DNA of 64,000 bases, taken from assembly GCA_009746045.1 (NCBI GenBank), contig RPFO01000114.1, positions 694,080-758,079 of the forward strand. Reading direction: 5' to 3'. A model generated the notes under the pieces. It saw only the letters and a program-made list of their open reading frames with translations, had not been told where the DNA came from and searched no databases. Position 1 is the stretch's first letter; each line of letters begins with the position of its first letter. A program made the translations under genes and the position numbers. Below, piece after piece: positions 44,602 to 55,258 of the stretch. This stretch comes from Mesostigma viride (Eukaryota; Streptophyta; Mesostigmatophyceae; Mesostigmatales; Mesostigmataceae).

Positions 44602-45499
44602 GTATACCGGGAAGACACCGCCACACCTGACGTGGGACGAACGAGCGCGACCTGTGCGACATCCTCCTGTGGCTCAAGTGCTGAAGAAGAGTTGCTCGCG
44701 GTTGTGTTAACCCATTCCCGATACCGATACAGATGTCCAGCACTAAAGGGCCTCTATGGAGCTTTTATTGAGAAAAACGTGGCAACTTGCACAGCGATGG
44801 AGTGTAGGGTAGAGGGTTGTAGACCCGCCCTGCGCACGCCTGTGAGGGTGCTCCGGTATGTAGTGTGCATCCTTTGTGTGTGTTATCATTAGTTGGCCTA
44901 CTCACTACCAAGTGGGAGTGTAATTGTTCGTGGTGGGAGTCCTGCCTTGGATGCCGTCCGCCCCGGCAAGCCCTCCTCCAGGCAGTCAGGGGAACCACCA
45001 TTGGGGGGAGGTGGCTCAATTGATGGAGGTGGTAAGCCCCTGCACCGATTGGCTAGTCGGTCGAATCCCACCAGATGACGTAACTCTCACTGCGTAATGG
45101 GAAGCTAATTGGTGGTGGCATAGTCATGGGATGCGTAGGTCTACTTCATGATTACCCGCTATCTTACTTTGTTTTTATCGTGGTCCTCTCTACTGCTGCA
45201 AGGGGCTCCCTACCTGTTGGGGGCGGGGGGGGCGGGTTATCTTTGTTAGTTACGCCGTCTCTCAGTGGCGTTGCGTCCGTTCGATATGGACTTGCCTACA
45301 GAGGGTGGTACTGACGTGTTGATCGGGAGTTCCGGTTGAGCCTGTGATACATTATTTTTCAATTTGCGTTTCAATTTGCGGTGGTTGATGAAGCATGACT
45401 ATATGGTTGTCTCCTTGATATGCTGTATCTATAGTTTTCGGAAGACACCGACGCACGGCTGACACGCATGGTTGACACACTCCTGTTTTCTCCCCACGG
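44602..45499. other. Loop of foldback element, no firm gene
   Basis: Short Gly-rich frames lie at 44893-45078 and 45126-45314. No domain is recognised. Confidence 0.3.
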
Positions 45500-45760
45500 G
45501 CCCCGCGGCCCGTTGCTAGCCAGGGTAGAAGTCCGCAGGTGGAGGTTATTGGTCCTGAGGATAGCCGCTACACTACCGCCTCGTCTGCCATTACAGTAGA
45601 GGACAGCTCGGATGAGGATTACATCCCCATCTAGTGCTTAACGGTTGGGGGATGATGCAGACGATATTTGTTTAAACTTTTGTGTAATTATTTTTCTAAT
45701 GAGATTAGCATAGTACTCCGTGGCATGCCTTTGCGCATGACACGCAAGTACTTACTTACT
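45500..45760 (+). pseudogene. Repeat family X, copy 2 (C-terminal exon)
   Basis: This is homologous to 4412-4740. An exon after the CTAGCCAG acceptor (about 45530) reads QGRSPQVEVIGPED and ends with the acidic SSDEDYIPI and a stop at about 45634. The flank beyond the stop (GAGATTAGCATAGTACT) is also shared. This copy keeps the frame that copy 1 lost. A (TTAC)n tract follows at 45748-45772. Confidence 0.4.
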
Positions 45761-46280
45761 TACTTACTTACTTATGGTTGACACTACACGTACCAACTTG
45801 ATTATTTGGGTGGTTATGCCCTTTCATACGGCTTCGATCACGATGCATGGATTTACATTTCCCTTCCTTATTTAAGTGAATGACATGGGGAGACATGCTG
45901 TAGGACTTGGCGCACTTTGCCTGAGCAAGGTGTGACAATTAATTCACCGCTATAAATGTGAATGGACCAAGTTCGTCGAAACGGGGAAATAACGTTACTT
46001 GATACTAGATTTAGGGAGGTCCTGTGTTCGTAACTTGCTGGTAGCTACTGTGGTTTCTCATTTTCGGTGTTGTCCGTGGAATCTCATATTTGGGCAGCTA
46101 GCCCCATTCACGTTGAGCGCTTACTGACAACAATACAAGATTTAGACGCGTAGGGGGGCAAGAATCAATTGTGCGTCGGCACGGTAGCTTGCATCATTCA
46201 CGATTTGTGCGTTTTAGTCGAAGGGCATCTACTTAGTTCGGCAGAGCAACGGGGGTTGTTTAGTTAGTAGTTAGTTAGTA
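45761..46280. other. Loop sequence without recognised feature
   Basis: AT-rich unique sequence, with no coding signal. Confidence 0.3.
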
Positions 46281-48170
46281 CTTAATTAATTAATTAATTA
46301 ATTATCAACATCACTCCGTTGGGAGTGGATGTAGCACATAGCCCTGAGAAGGGGCATATGGCTTTTAATACATTCTAGGCTACTTCATGCAAGGGTGGGA
46401 ATGTAAGCTACCCCTGCTCTAGGTGCACCAGGGCACCCGCACCCTCATGGTCTATCACGCTATGCCCGGGTAAGGGGGCCGGAGCATGCCTGTGAGGGGG
46501 AAGATCATCATGGCTATACAAAAACTAGAGCGTGGCATCTCAGCAGAGAGCAGCTCTCTGCATGGGCACAGCATTACTAAATAAAACTAGGCATCGTCTG
46601 GAGTGTGGCTCATCATAGGCACACATGTACATGATTAAATAAAGCGCGTGGCTTAGCTGGAATAGGGCCTCTAGGAGGCGTACATGTACATGGCCACGGT
46701 CTATCTATTCTACACTACTACTGCTGTATTCCCCTAAGCTGGGGCGTCTGGAGTCGCTGGGGCCGCGGGGGTCGCCTGCCAGGGCTTGTGGCCGACGTAG
46801 ATGGCCGCCCCCTTCCAGTACACCGGCTGCCCCGCCTTGGTCTGCCGGAGCTGGAGGTAGGTCGGCCATAGCTCCCGTCGCCGTTGTTGCTGCGCCAGGG
46901 TCAAGTCGTCATCAAGGGTGAAGAGAGTCTTCTCGAGCCGCTTGCGGCGTCTGAGAAAAGAAATCTTGTCCGCCGGGGTCTTAAAGGTGAGAAGGAGCGG
47001 GGGCGGCCCTGCCTTACCCCGCGCGCGGGGAAGGCGGTGGGCGGCCAGCTCGATCTCACCAGTAAGGCCCATGCGATCAAGGATTTCTCTCTCAAAAGCA
47101 CGCGCAAGCTTCTCGGAATTCTCACCTTCCTCCATCTTGAGATTCTTGACAATGACGTTGAGGCTGCGCTTGGCGAGCTCGGCCTCCTCGCGGAGGTCAA
47201 GCGTCTGCCGTTGAAGCTGGGCTGCGACGGCGGAGGTGGTGGAGGTGGTGTGTTGCTTAAGCATGTCCGCCCAGGTGGTGATGGGAGGAGCATCGCCGGC
47301 CAGGCCAGCCGGGGCTGGCTTGGCGGCAATGTCCTTCACCGCCTGGGCGGTGAGGCCTGCGGTGTTCTGCAGAACCTCGATAGCGATGGCGTTGTCCTTA
47401 AGACGCTGGTCGATGTCGCGGAGCTGGGCGGTGATGGAGTCGGAGGGGGGGGGGGGGTGGAGGCGAGGAGGGTGGCGGTGGCGGTGGCGGTGGCGGTGGG
47501 GATTTTGGGGAGCTCAGCAGCCATCTTACGACCCAAAACTTCCATGTCGCAAGCAAGGGGCGTCACATGCTGTGAGAGGAGGCGGAGGAGGGCGAATTCG
47601 GTCAAGGGGACGGGTTGCCAGACGTCCGCGGAACAGCGTTGAAGGATGGAAAAGAGGGCGGCAAGCTGAAGGCGCGGTCGCGACCAGCCAGACAGGTCAG
47701 CTGAGCGGAGCTGAAACTGGCCGTCAGACTGGCTGCGGAAGCATTTGTGGCGTTGGAGGCGTTGGCACAGGTCAAGAAGGGAGGCATACGACCCATAAAA
47801 CAGGAGCTCCAGCATCCGGATGTGTGGCCTGTCGAAATAGCCAGGTCTGCGGACGTCGAAGCCTCGAAGGTGGAAAATAACTCATCGACGTCAAAGTCGG
47901 TCTCAGACCAGCTAGGTTCGGTGGGGCGGCTGCGTTTGGGCTCGGGCGAGGCTGAAGGCGAGGCAGGAAGCCCGGGAGGGTGCTGGACGACCACCAGTGC
48001 GCGACTAGTGTCACCACTGCCTTCCGGCCCTGATGGCGAAGCTGCAGCCGGAGCTGCAGACGTATTTTCATTGCCTAACGCATTCGCCAGGCTGCGTTGC
48101 GTTGTTGTGCGTTTGCTCGTCATAATAGCAGTTCGCGTAATAGCTGCAGGCGGGTCACAATACTGCATTA
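46281..48170 (-). mobile_element. ORF1-type non-LTR retroelement without RT (copy 1)
   Basis: On the minus strand an ORF1 region (48124 to 46734) is followed directly by about 410 bp of 3' UTR, a stem-loop at 46312-46327 (CACTCC, loop CAAC, GGAGTG) and a TTAATTAA tail at 46281-46305. No reverse transcriptase lies between ORF1 and the tail. A second copy at 54770-56233 has the same order. This resembles mammalian HAL1 elements, which keep only L1 ORF1, but that comparison is an inference. Confidence 0.65.
46734..48124 (-). pseudogene. LINE ORF1p-like RNA-binding protein, frameshifted
   Basis: The C-terminal 202 codons (46734-47339) include SLNVIVKNLKMEEGENSEKL, AHRLPRARGKAGPPPLLLTF and RRRKRLEKTLFTLDDDLTLA, then RRRELWPTYLQLRQTKAGQP and IYVGHKPW. 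This is the RRM plus C-terminal-domain pattern of L1 ORF1p, an RNA chaperone that coats its own transcript. The upstream part (RMLELLFYGSYASLLDLCQR and onward) lies in a second frame, broken by a G/C run near 47445, and the N-terminus (MTSKRTTTQRSLANALGNEN) lies in a third, so the copy is decayed. A coiled-coil-like stretch (LQRQTLDLREEAELAKR) precedes the RRM. Confidence 0.7.
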
Positions 48171-48400
48171 CAGCTGTAACCGTTTATAGTAGCAGATGCG
48201 CCTAGAAAAGATGCATCGGTTGCAAGTGATCTGACGGAATTTGGGGCTCAGACGCGAAAGTTCTGAGCTCCGCCGTCAGCCATGGCTACCTCGTGGCTCG
48301 TGGCTCCGGGCATGCACACATGTACATACAGTTAGTACTTACTTAGTTAAAATAGTTAGTCAGTTAGTTAGCTAGTGAGCTAGTTAGAACTTGATAGGTA
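48171..48400. other. Spacer within foldback loop
   Basis: No gene is seen. There are short AGTTAGT-like repeats at 48330-48385. Confidence 0.3.
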
Positions 48401-48419
48401 GGTCAGGTAGGTAGGTAAT

Positions 48420-48790
48420 TAATTAATTAATTAATTAGACTCGTGCTCCCGTTGGGGAGTCACGGAGCCCGAACTGCCTTTCATCCCTTTGTTTGCACAA
48501 CAGGAAGGAAGGTCAGAGACCCCCTTTCTCCTTCATGCTAGAGGCATGCCACAGCTGCGTGACTCCCAAACGGGAGCACGAGTCTAATTAATTAATTAAT
48601 TAATTAATTAATTAATTAATTAATTAATTAATTAATTAATGCCACAGCTGCAATCGGACACGCTAAACGATCCTGCAAGATCTGTGGGTGCAATGAGACC
48701 CATGTGAGCTTATCATAACAAGGAGCGTGGGCAAGTAATGTGAGCATAGCCAAGACGTAGCATCATTGGATGTACAAGGAAATATTTAAT
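48420..48790 (-). mobile_element. ORF1-type retroelement 3' end, nested tails
   Basis: A stem-loop at 48443-48463 beside a TTAATTAA tail (48418-48437) is followed by 3' UTR matching 63540-63780. The UTR is interrupted at 48559-48640 by a second, oppositely oriented stem-loop (48559-48579) and a long (TTAA)n tail, so a later stub appears to have inserted into the older one. Confidence 0.6.
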
Positions 48791-48849
48791 AGCTCTATCT
48801 TGATGTGCGTGTAGGAATAACTGCATGGAGGAATAACGGCGAACATGTG

Positions 48850-49012
48850 AAGGAACAAGTATCCCACAACCAGGAACGTGCATCCCACAAGCAGGAACGA
48901 GTATCCCACAAGCAGGAACGTGTTTCCCACCACCAGGAACAAGTATCCCACAACCAGGAACGACTATCCCACAACTAGGAACGTGTATCCCACAACCAGG
49001 AACAAGTATCCT
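48850..49012. repeat. Small third block of the 21-bp satellite
   Basis: About eight units of the ATCCCACAACCAGGAACGTG type lie in the orientation of the right arm but outside the main right array. Just before it is CTGCATGGAGGAATAACGGC, resembling the TIR sequence near 41496. Confidence 0.85.
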
Positions 49013-49395
49013 CTGCCGGCAGTGCCACCCCATGCAAGACCCCACAAGCCGTCCTTGCATAAAGGGGACATGCAGTCATCACAAGGAGTGGTAACTGCCG
49101 GCAGTGCCACCCCATGCAAGAACACACAAGCCGGGGACATGCAGTCATCACAAGGAGTGGTGACTGCCGGCAGTGCCACGCCATGCAAGACCCCACAAGC
49201 CGTCCTTGCGTCAAGGGGACATGCAGTCATCACAAGGAGTGGTAACTGCCGGCAGTGCCACCCCATGCAAGAACACACAAGCCGGGGACATGCAGTCATC
49301 ACAAGGAGTGGTAACTGCCGGCAGTGCTACCCCATGCCAGAACCCACAAGCCATCCATGCAATCATCACAGGGAGTGGTAACTGCCGGCAGTGCG
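49013..49395. repeat. Long-unit tandem repeat (GGGGACATGCAGTCATCACA)
   Basis: Units of about 60-75 bp contain AGTGGTAACTGCCGGCAGTG, repeated about five times with internal deletions. GCCGGC-centred short palindromes occur in each unit. Confidence 0.85.
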
Positions 49396-49397
49396 TG

Positions 49398-50130
49398 GCC
49401 CTAACGTTAATTCCCACAACCCCTCTGCTAACGTTAGTGCCCAGCCCCCTCTGCTAACGTTAGTGCCCCCCCCTCCTTTGCTAACATTAGTTCCCACACC
49501 CCTCTGCTAACGTTAGTGCCCGTGCCCCTTTACTAACGTTAGTGCCCATCCCCCTCTGCTAACGTTAGTGCCCGTGCCCCTCTACTAACGTTAGTGCCCA
49601 GCCCCCTCTGCTAACGTTAGTGCCCCCCCTCCTTTGCTAACATTAGTTCCCACACCCCTCTGCTAACGTAAGTGCCCTCCCCCCCCTGATATCGTTAATG
49701 CCCACCCCCCTTCACTAACTTTATTCCCACACCCCCTCTGTTAACGTTAGTGCCCGCGCCCCTTTACTAACGTTAGTGCTCGTGCCCCTCTGCTAACGTT
49801 AGTGCCTGTGCCCCTTTACTAACGTTAGTGCCCAGCCCCCTCTGCTAACGTTAGTGCCCGTGCCCCTTTACTAACGTTAGTGCCCGTGCCCCTCTGCTAA
49901 CGTTAGTGCCCGTGCCCCTTTACTAACGTTAGTGCCCAGCCCCCTCTGCTAACGTTAGTGCCCGTGCCCCTTTACTAACGATAGTGCCCAGCCCCCTCTG
50001 CTAACGTTAGTGCCCGTGCCCCTTTACTAACGTTAGTGCCCAGCCCCCTCTGCTAACGTTAGTGCCCGTGCCCCTTCACTAACGTTAGTGCCCGTGCCCC
50101 TCTGCTAACGTTATTCCCGAGCCCCCTCTG
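49398..50130 (-). repeat. CTAACGTTAG palindrome array, right arm
   Basis: Roughly 30 copies of CTAACGTTAG or close variants with a period near 26 bp; inverted partner of 43660-43905 but about three times as long. Confidence 0.9.
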
Positions 50131-50179
50131 CTATCGCTAATTCCCGTGCCCCTTTATATTTGGACCAGGAACACATCCC

Positions 50180-51075
50180 ACAACTAGGCTCGACTATCCC
50201 ACAACTAGGAACGTGCATCCCACAACCAGGAACGTGTATCCTACAACCAGGAACGTGTATCCCACAACCAGGAACGTGTATCCCACAACCAGGAACGTGT
50301 TTCCCACAACCAGGAACGTGTATCCCACAACCAGGAACGTGTTTCCCACAACCAGGAACGTGTATCCCACAACCAGGAACGTGTTTCCCACAACCAGGAA
50401 CGTGTATCCCACAACCAGGAACGTGTTTCCCACAACCAGGTCCGTGTTTCCCACAACCAGGAACGTGTTTCCCACAACCAGGAACACATCCCACAACCAG
50501 GAACAAGTATCCTACAACCAGGAACGTGTTTCCCACAACCAGGAACGTGTTTCCCACAACCAGGAACGTGTACCTACAACCAGGAACGTGTTTCCCACAA
50601 CCAGGAACGTGTATCCCACAACCAGGAACGTGTTTCCCACAACCAGGAACGTGTTTCCCACAACCAGGAACGTGTATCCCACAACCAGGAACGTGTTTCC
50701 CACAACCAGGAACGTGTATCCTACAACCAGGAACGTGTTTCCCACAACCAGGAACAAGTATCCTACAACCAGGAACGTGTTTCCCACAACCAGGAACGTG
50801 TATCCTACAACTAGGAACGTGTTTCCCACCACCAGGAACAAGTATCCCACAACCAGGAACGTGTTTCCCACAACCAGCAACACAAGGAACGTGCATCCCA
50901 CAACCAGGAACACATCCCACAACCAGGAACAAGTATCCTACAACCAGGAACACATCCCACAACCAGGAACGTGCATCCCACAACCAGGAACGTGCATCCC
51001 ACAACCAGGAACAAGTATCCCACAACAAGGAACACATCCCACAACCAGGAACGTGTATCCCACAACCAGTCGCGC
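50180..51075 (-). repeat. 21-bp satellite, right arm
   Basis: About 42 units form the reverse complement of the left-arm array. The outer part is collinear with the left arm unit by unit; the inner part differs in unit number. Confidence 0.95.
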
Positions 51076-51794
51076 AGTCGGTCTGAATGACTGGCATTAT
51101 AACGAGCGTCATATTCGTCTCCGGCTTGGCAGTGCCGTCATCCTGCATACAAAAAGAACATTGGAGCCAGCACTTTCCCGCGGGTTGTAGCCGATATTCC
51201 TCCATGCAGCGATATTCACCAATGCGCTATCAATAAACAAGTCGACACCATCCGGTATGTAAAAAAAGCACGCTGCTGGCCACGACGGTCACGGCGATGA
51301 TGAACGACAATAACAAGAACGCCTAATAGCAGGCGTCATACAAACTAGAACAGACTGGAACAACTACTTACCCGGTCGTCTGTGATCTTGACGCAGAGCC
51401 TGGTTTACAAGGAAGCGAGGGAAACCGGCCACTATGAGCACCCCTACTTAACCCACATAATGAAGGTTAGGAATCCTCCCCATCATGCTAACCGTAGACT
51501 CGGTGAAACGCCCCATGCTACAAATACGATAGCCCAGCAACGACTACTTGCGGCCATCACCTTGTCCAGTTCTGGCTGGCTGTGCGGCGGTAATTTTACC
51601 AAGTTTAAAAATGTTACGTCGCACCAGTCTGTGCTTTTTTACGTAGTACCAGTGTAGTGTAGAAATCTGCCAAAAGAGCAAACGCCCAAAGCCAACTTCC
51701 AAGACGCCCAAAGCCAAATTCCAAGACGCCCAAAGCCCAAAGGCGGGCGAGTCTGGCGCGGCGCCGGCCATTGGGCCCCGGAATAAGAAATACC
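51068..51794 (-). repeat. Right terminal inverted repeat, unique part
   Basis: Reverse complement of 40897-41633, ending in …GAATAAGAAATACC. It lacks the 12-bp insertion of the left copy. Confidence 0.85.
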
Positions 51795-51804
51795 GCCCAG
51801 GAGT
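51795..51804 (+). repeat. Target-site duplication, right copy (GCCCAGGAGT)
   Basis: Identical, in direct orientation, to 40887-40896 at the other end of the element. Confidence 0.8.
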
Positions 51805-52276
51805 GCAACGTGCGATTGCCGTGAAAGGTTCTGCGAACTAGTGAAGGGACCACTAATTCCATAGGAGAAAAAGGCAAGATCCTTATTTGAATGCGCGCCG
51901 GTACATCCAGATATTCCTACAGTATCTGGATCACGTGCCATTCTGACGACGGCGCAGTTCAATCGCTGACTTCTAACTGCCGCAAAAAACCATGACAAGA
52001 AGTCGGCAACGTGCCTTCGCAACGGCGGTGGTGTGTAATGGCATCACTGCCAAGACGGCTAGTATTTTGCATGGAAAATTAAGGTGCTAAACGCCATTTA
52101 ACCTGTTGAAAAGCTGTTTTCCAGTACGGACACGTTGCATTGACGTTGCGAGGCGTTGAAGCGTCAAAGCATTTACTGGGAGACAGCAGTCATTGACGCA
52201 CGGATGCTTCAGGAAGGCACACTCGAGTAGCGAGGCAATTGCAGAGCCCCTTGCTAAGTCCAGCAAAAAGGCGGAG
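51805..52276 (+). promoter_or_regulatory. Presumed promoter and leader of the methyltransferase gene
   Basis: Unique sequence between the foldback element and the likely start codon. No clear TATA box is seen. An in-frame ATG at 52193 would add 28 residues before the targeting-like peptide. Confidence 0.35.
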
Positions 52277-54136
52277 ATGAATTCACTTCTACTGCCTATT
52301 AGACGCAGTTGCCTACTTATTCGTTGCATTTCCACCGGTCCATCGAGAAGCAGAAATGCCGGGGTGAACCCCCGACGCAGTGAACCCCGACGGGATGGTC
52401 CCCGGCGCGATGAGTTCCGAGGGGAAGAGCCCCGCCGGAGAGAATTGGGACGGGAGGGACCCCGGCGGGGTGAGTTTCGAAGAGACGAACCTCGACGTGA
52501 GGAGCCTCGCAGGGAGGACTCTCGACGGGGCGGGATCCAACGGGACGACTTTCGATGGGACGAGCCCCCGCGGGATGATTTCCGACGAGGGGAGATCCGT
52601 CGGGACGAACCCCGGGGGGAAGATTTCCGGCGGAATGACTTCCGACGGGATGATTTCCGGCGAGAGGAGCCCCGGCGGGAGGAGTTTCGGCGGGACGAAG
52701 CCCCGCTAGAGGAGCCCCGCCGGGGAGACCGCCGTCGGGATGAGCCCCGCAGGGATGACCGCCGGCGGGAGGAATCCCGTCGGGATGAGCCCCGCCGTGA
52801 AGATGCCCGGCGTAGCGAGCCGACTCGGCGCGTGTCCAAGTCGCTATCTCCCAGCCACGAGGCCACGGGCAGCCCCTCTACCCCCACGGCCGTCCTCAAG
52901 GAAGGCAAGGCCAGCATCTTCTCGGCGGAGGCACCCCTGGTCTTCTCTGGTGCCGTCCAGCGCGTGACAGGGTCCCCTGGCGTGGGCGACTCGGTCATCC
53001 TTGCCAACGACATGCTGCAGCCGCTGGGGTGGGGCGTGTTCAACCCGCACTCGATGTACCAGGTGCGCATGATGCAGTACCGCGACATGGGCGCGGGCGA
53101 GCCGTTTGCGCCGAGTATGGACCAATCAGAGCACGTGAGGTGGCGGCTGGCACAGTGCCTCGCGCGGCGCGCGGCGCTCGGCCTGCCCAGCGGGGAGACG
53201 AATGCGTTCCGGCTCGCCAGCAGCGAGGGGGACGCGCTCTCCGGTCTCGTTATCGACTCCTACAACGACCACCTGGTCATCTCGGTGACCGCTGCGTGGG
53301 CGCAGCTCCAAAAGGATGCCGTCATCCGTCACGCGTTTGACCTGACCGGCGCCCGGGGCATCATCTGGAGGCCCTCCTCGGCCATGCTCCGCAAGGAAGG
53401 GGTCGAGGTCAAGTCGGACGCGACCTACCACACCAGGGACCAGCCAGGGGGCGTTGAAGAGAGCGCCAGCTCATCGGTCCCCCCCGTGCTCATCCGCGAG
53501 AACGGGATGCTCTTCGAGGTCAACCTTCTCAGCCAGAAGACCGGGTTCTACTGCGACCAGCGCGACAACAGAGACCTGATCCGCACGCTGGCCAGGGGGA
53601 AGTCGGTCCTCGACCTGTGCTGCTTCAGCGGCGGGTTTGCGGTCGCAGCGGCGCTGGGGGGGGCCACCTGCGTGACAGGTGTCGACAGTTCGTCGGCCGC
53701 GATCGCCGCTGCCGGCCGCAACGCGGACCTGAACGGCGTGGGGCCCCTGTGCACCTTTGTTGAGGCGGATGTCGATGAGTGGATGGCGGGGCAGCTGGAC
53801 GACCCAAACAGCCCGCGGTACGACATCATCGTCCTTGACCCGCCCAAGCTGGCGCCGACGAGCAAGGACTTGCGTCGCGCACTCCAGAAGTACCGCCGGC
53901 TGAACGCGCTGGCCATGGGGCTGATTCAGCCCGCAGGGGGGCTGCTGCTCACGTGCTCGTGCTCCGGCGCTGTCACTCAATCGGACAGCTTCCCTTATAT
54001 GCTCGTCGAGGCGGCCCAGGCGGCGCGGCGGAGCGCGGTGCAGCTGCAGGTGATGGGCGCCGCAGGGTGCCACTTGCAGCATCTGACGTTTGCCGAGGGC
54101 AACTATCTGATCGCCAGCCTGCTGCATGTCTCCTGA
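52277..54136 (+). CDS. RlmI-like SAM-dependent rRNA (cytosine-C5) methyltransferase, organelle-targeted
   Basis: An intronless frame of 619 residues from Met 52277. That start gives MNSLLLPIRRSCLLIRCIST, a basic, hydrophobic presequence typical of mitochondria or chloroplasts; 52193 is an alternative. Residues about 30-185 are an Arg/Asp/Glu-rich repeat (RRDEPRR, RREEPRR). A PUA-like domain follows (VFSGAVQRVTG, then LGWGVFNPHSMYQVRMM). The class I methyltransferase core has GFYCDQRDNR, motif I VLDLCCFSGGFAVAAALGGA, motif IV IIVLDPPKLAP and motif VI TCSCSG with its catalytic-type Cys. This arrangement is that of RlmI/YccW, which methylates a large-subunit rRNA cytosine in bacteria. The substrate here is inferred to be organelle rRNA. 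The Arg-rich repeat is absent from bacterial relatives. Confidence 0.9.
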   Translation: MNSLLLPIRRSCLLIRCISTGPSRSRNAGVNPRRSEPRRDGPRRDEFRGEEPRRRELGREGPRRGEFRRDEPRREEPRREDSRRGGIQRDDFRWDEPPRDDFRRGEIRRDEPRGEDFRRNDFRRDDFRREEPRREEFRRDEAPLEEPRRGDRRRDEPRRDDRRREESRRDEPRREDARRSEPTRRVSKSLSPSHEATGSPSTPTAVLKEGKASIFSAEAPLVFSGAVQRVTGSPGVGDSVILANDMLQPLGWGVFNPHSMYQVRMMQYRDMGAGEPFAPSMDQSEHVRWRLAQCLARRAALGLPSGETNAFRLASSEGDALSGLVIDSYNDHLVISVTAAWAQLQKDAVIRHAFDLTGARGIIWRPSSAMLRKEGVEVKSDATYHTRDQPGGVEESASSSVPPVLIRENGMLFEVNLLSQKTGFYCDQRDNRDLIRTLARGKSVLDLCCFSGGFAVAAALGGATCVTGVDSSSAAIAAAGRNADLNGVGPLCTFVEADVDEWMAGQLDDPNSPRYDIIVLDPPKLAPTSKDLRRALQKYRRLNALAMGLIQPAGGLLLTCSCSGAVTQSDSFPYMLVEAAQAARRSAVQLQVMGAAGCHLQHLTFAEGNYLIASLLHVS

Positions 54137-54758
54137 GGGAGGGGGTCTGTTTTCTGAGGTGGTCCATTGCGGCCTCCTTCTCGAACAAGGGAATGGCTAG
54201 TCTTGAGTGCGCTGGTGGAGTGGATAGCCTTGAGTGGCATGGTTTGATGGAAAAGAAGCCCAAGCGTGGAGTGACCCCAGACTTGCGAAAACATAAAGCG
54301 CCTTCAGCAGCGAAAGCATATAGTGACCCTTTGGGGAGTAAAAATGTTTAGTATGGCAGCGCACTAGTTTTTTTAAGTACCTCATGAGCCATGAATATCC
54401 CCCCCCCCATACCAACTGGGGTCATGCTGCTGCGGTTCGTTTCCTTTACTAGCATAAGCATCTCAACGATCTCGTCAACTCTCAAGTGCTTTCGCTCGCT
54501 AGTGGAGGGCCTCTGATGGACGCCGATTACCATTTCGAAAACATACACAGTACATCAGGGAGCTTGTGGAGCCACAGCTTGTCAGCATTTTGTTGCCACA
54601 ATGCTTCTGTCGATTACCACTACACTTCTAGTCTCCTCACATGGAACCTTGGGCGAGGCTAGCACATGATTGTCAGGAATTTTAAAAAATATCCCAATGG
54701 AGTTGTGCCTGTGTGCTCCCAAATTTGAATGTTCTGTGGCATTAAATTAAATTATAAC
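54137..54758. other. 3' flank of the methyltransferase gene, no gene seen
   Basis: There is no coding signal. The sequence becomes AT-rich toward the retroelement tail at about 54740. Confidence 0.4.
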
Positions 54759-55144
54759 ATGACTCCGTGGGGAGATAATTAATTAATAAATTAGGAACAT
54801 AACTGCGTTGGGAGTATATGTAGCACATATCCCAGAGAAGGGGCACTGATATGGCTTTTAATACATTCTAAGCTACTTCCTGCAAGGGTGGGAATGTAAA
54901 CGACACTTGCTCGGGGTGCACCAGGGCCCACCTGCATCTAGATCAAGCTATCAAAGAGACAACCAGCGCAGGCCAGAAATCGGGAGAATCCGGACCATGG
55001 TAGCTCGAGCCTGCCGTTATCTTTTCCGCGTTTTCGAGTCGTTCAGGATGATGAAGATGAATGGTGATGGAAATGTGTATCAGATCAAGCTATGCCCAGC
55101 TAAGGGGGAGCCTGTCATGGGGGGGAAGATCATCCTGGCTATAC

Positions 55145-55258
55145 AAGAGAGGTCCCCAGTTCGATTCCGGCCTGGATTCATTTGCAGATCGCGTTTTCCG
55201 CGGACCGGCACTGAACGCAAATGGTTTTTCACCTTTGCGGCGTGCCAAATCAGAAACT
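55145..55258 (+). mobile_element. SINE copy 4, 5'-truncated
   Basis: This starts at the B-box region (GAGGTCCCCAGTTCGATTCC) and runs to GCGGCGTGCCAAATCAGAAA, matching the 3' two-thirds of the other SINE copies. Confidence 0.5.

Larger units (their letters stand above)
40897..51794. mobile_element. 10.9-kb foldback / Mutator-like element with long TIRs
   Basis: The ends are exact inverted repeats starting GGTATTTCTTATTCCGGGGC. Arms of about 1.3 kb (40897 to about 42205; about 50490 to 51794) are nearly identical apart from a 12-bp indel and rare substitutions. Further in, both arms continue with the same 21-bp and 26-bp arrays, of different lengths. A perfect 10-bp target-site duplication flanks the whole, within the 9-11 bp typical of Mutator-like elements; array-filled long inverted repeats are typical of foldback elements. 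No transposase is visible inside, so it is probably non-autonomous. The loop holds a LINE ORF1 element and other repeat debris. The right end lies 483 bp before the methyltransferase start. Confidence 0.8.
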
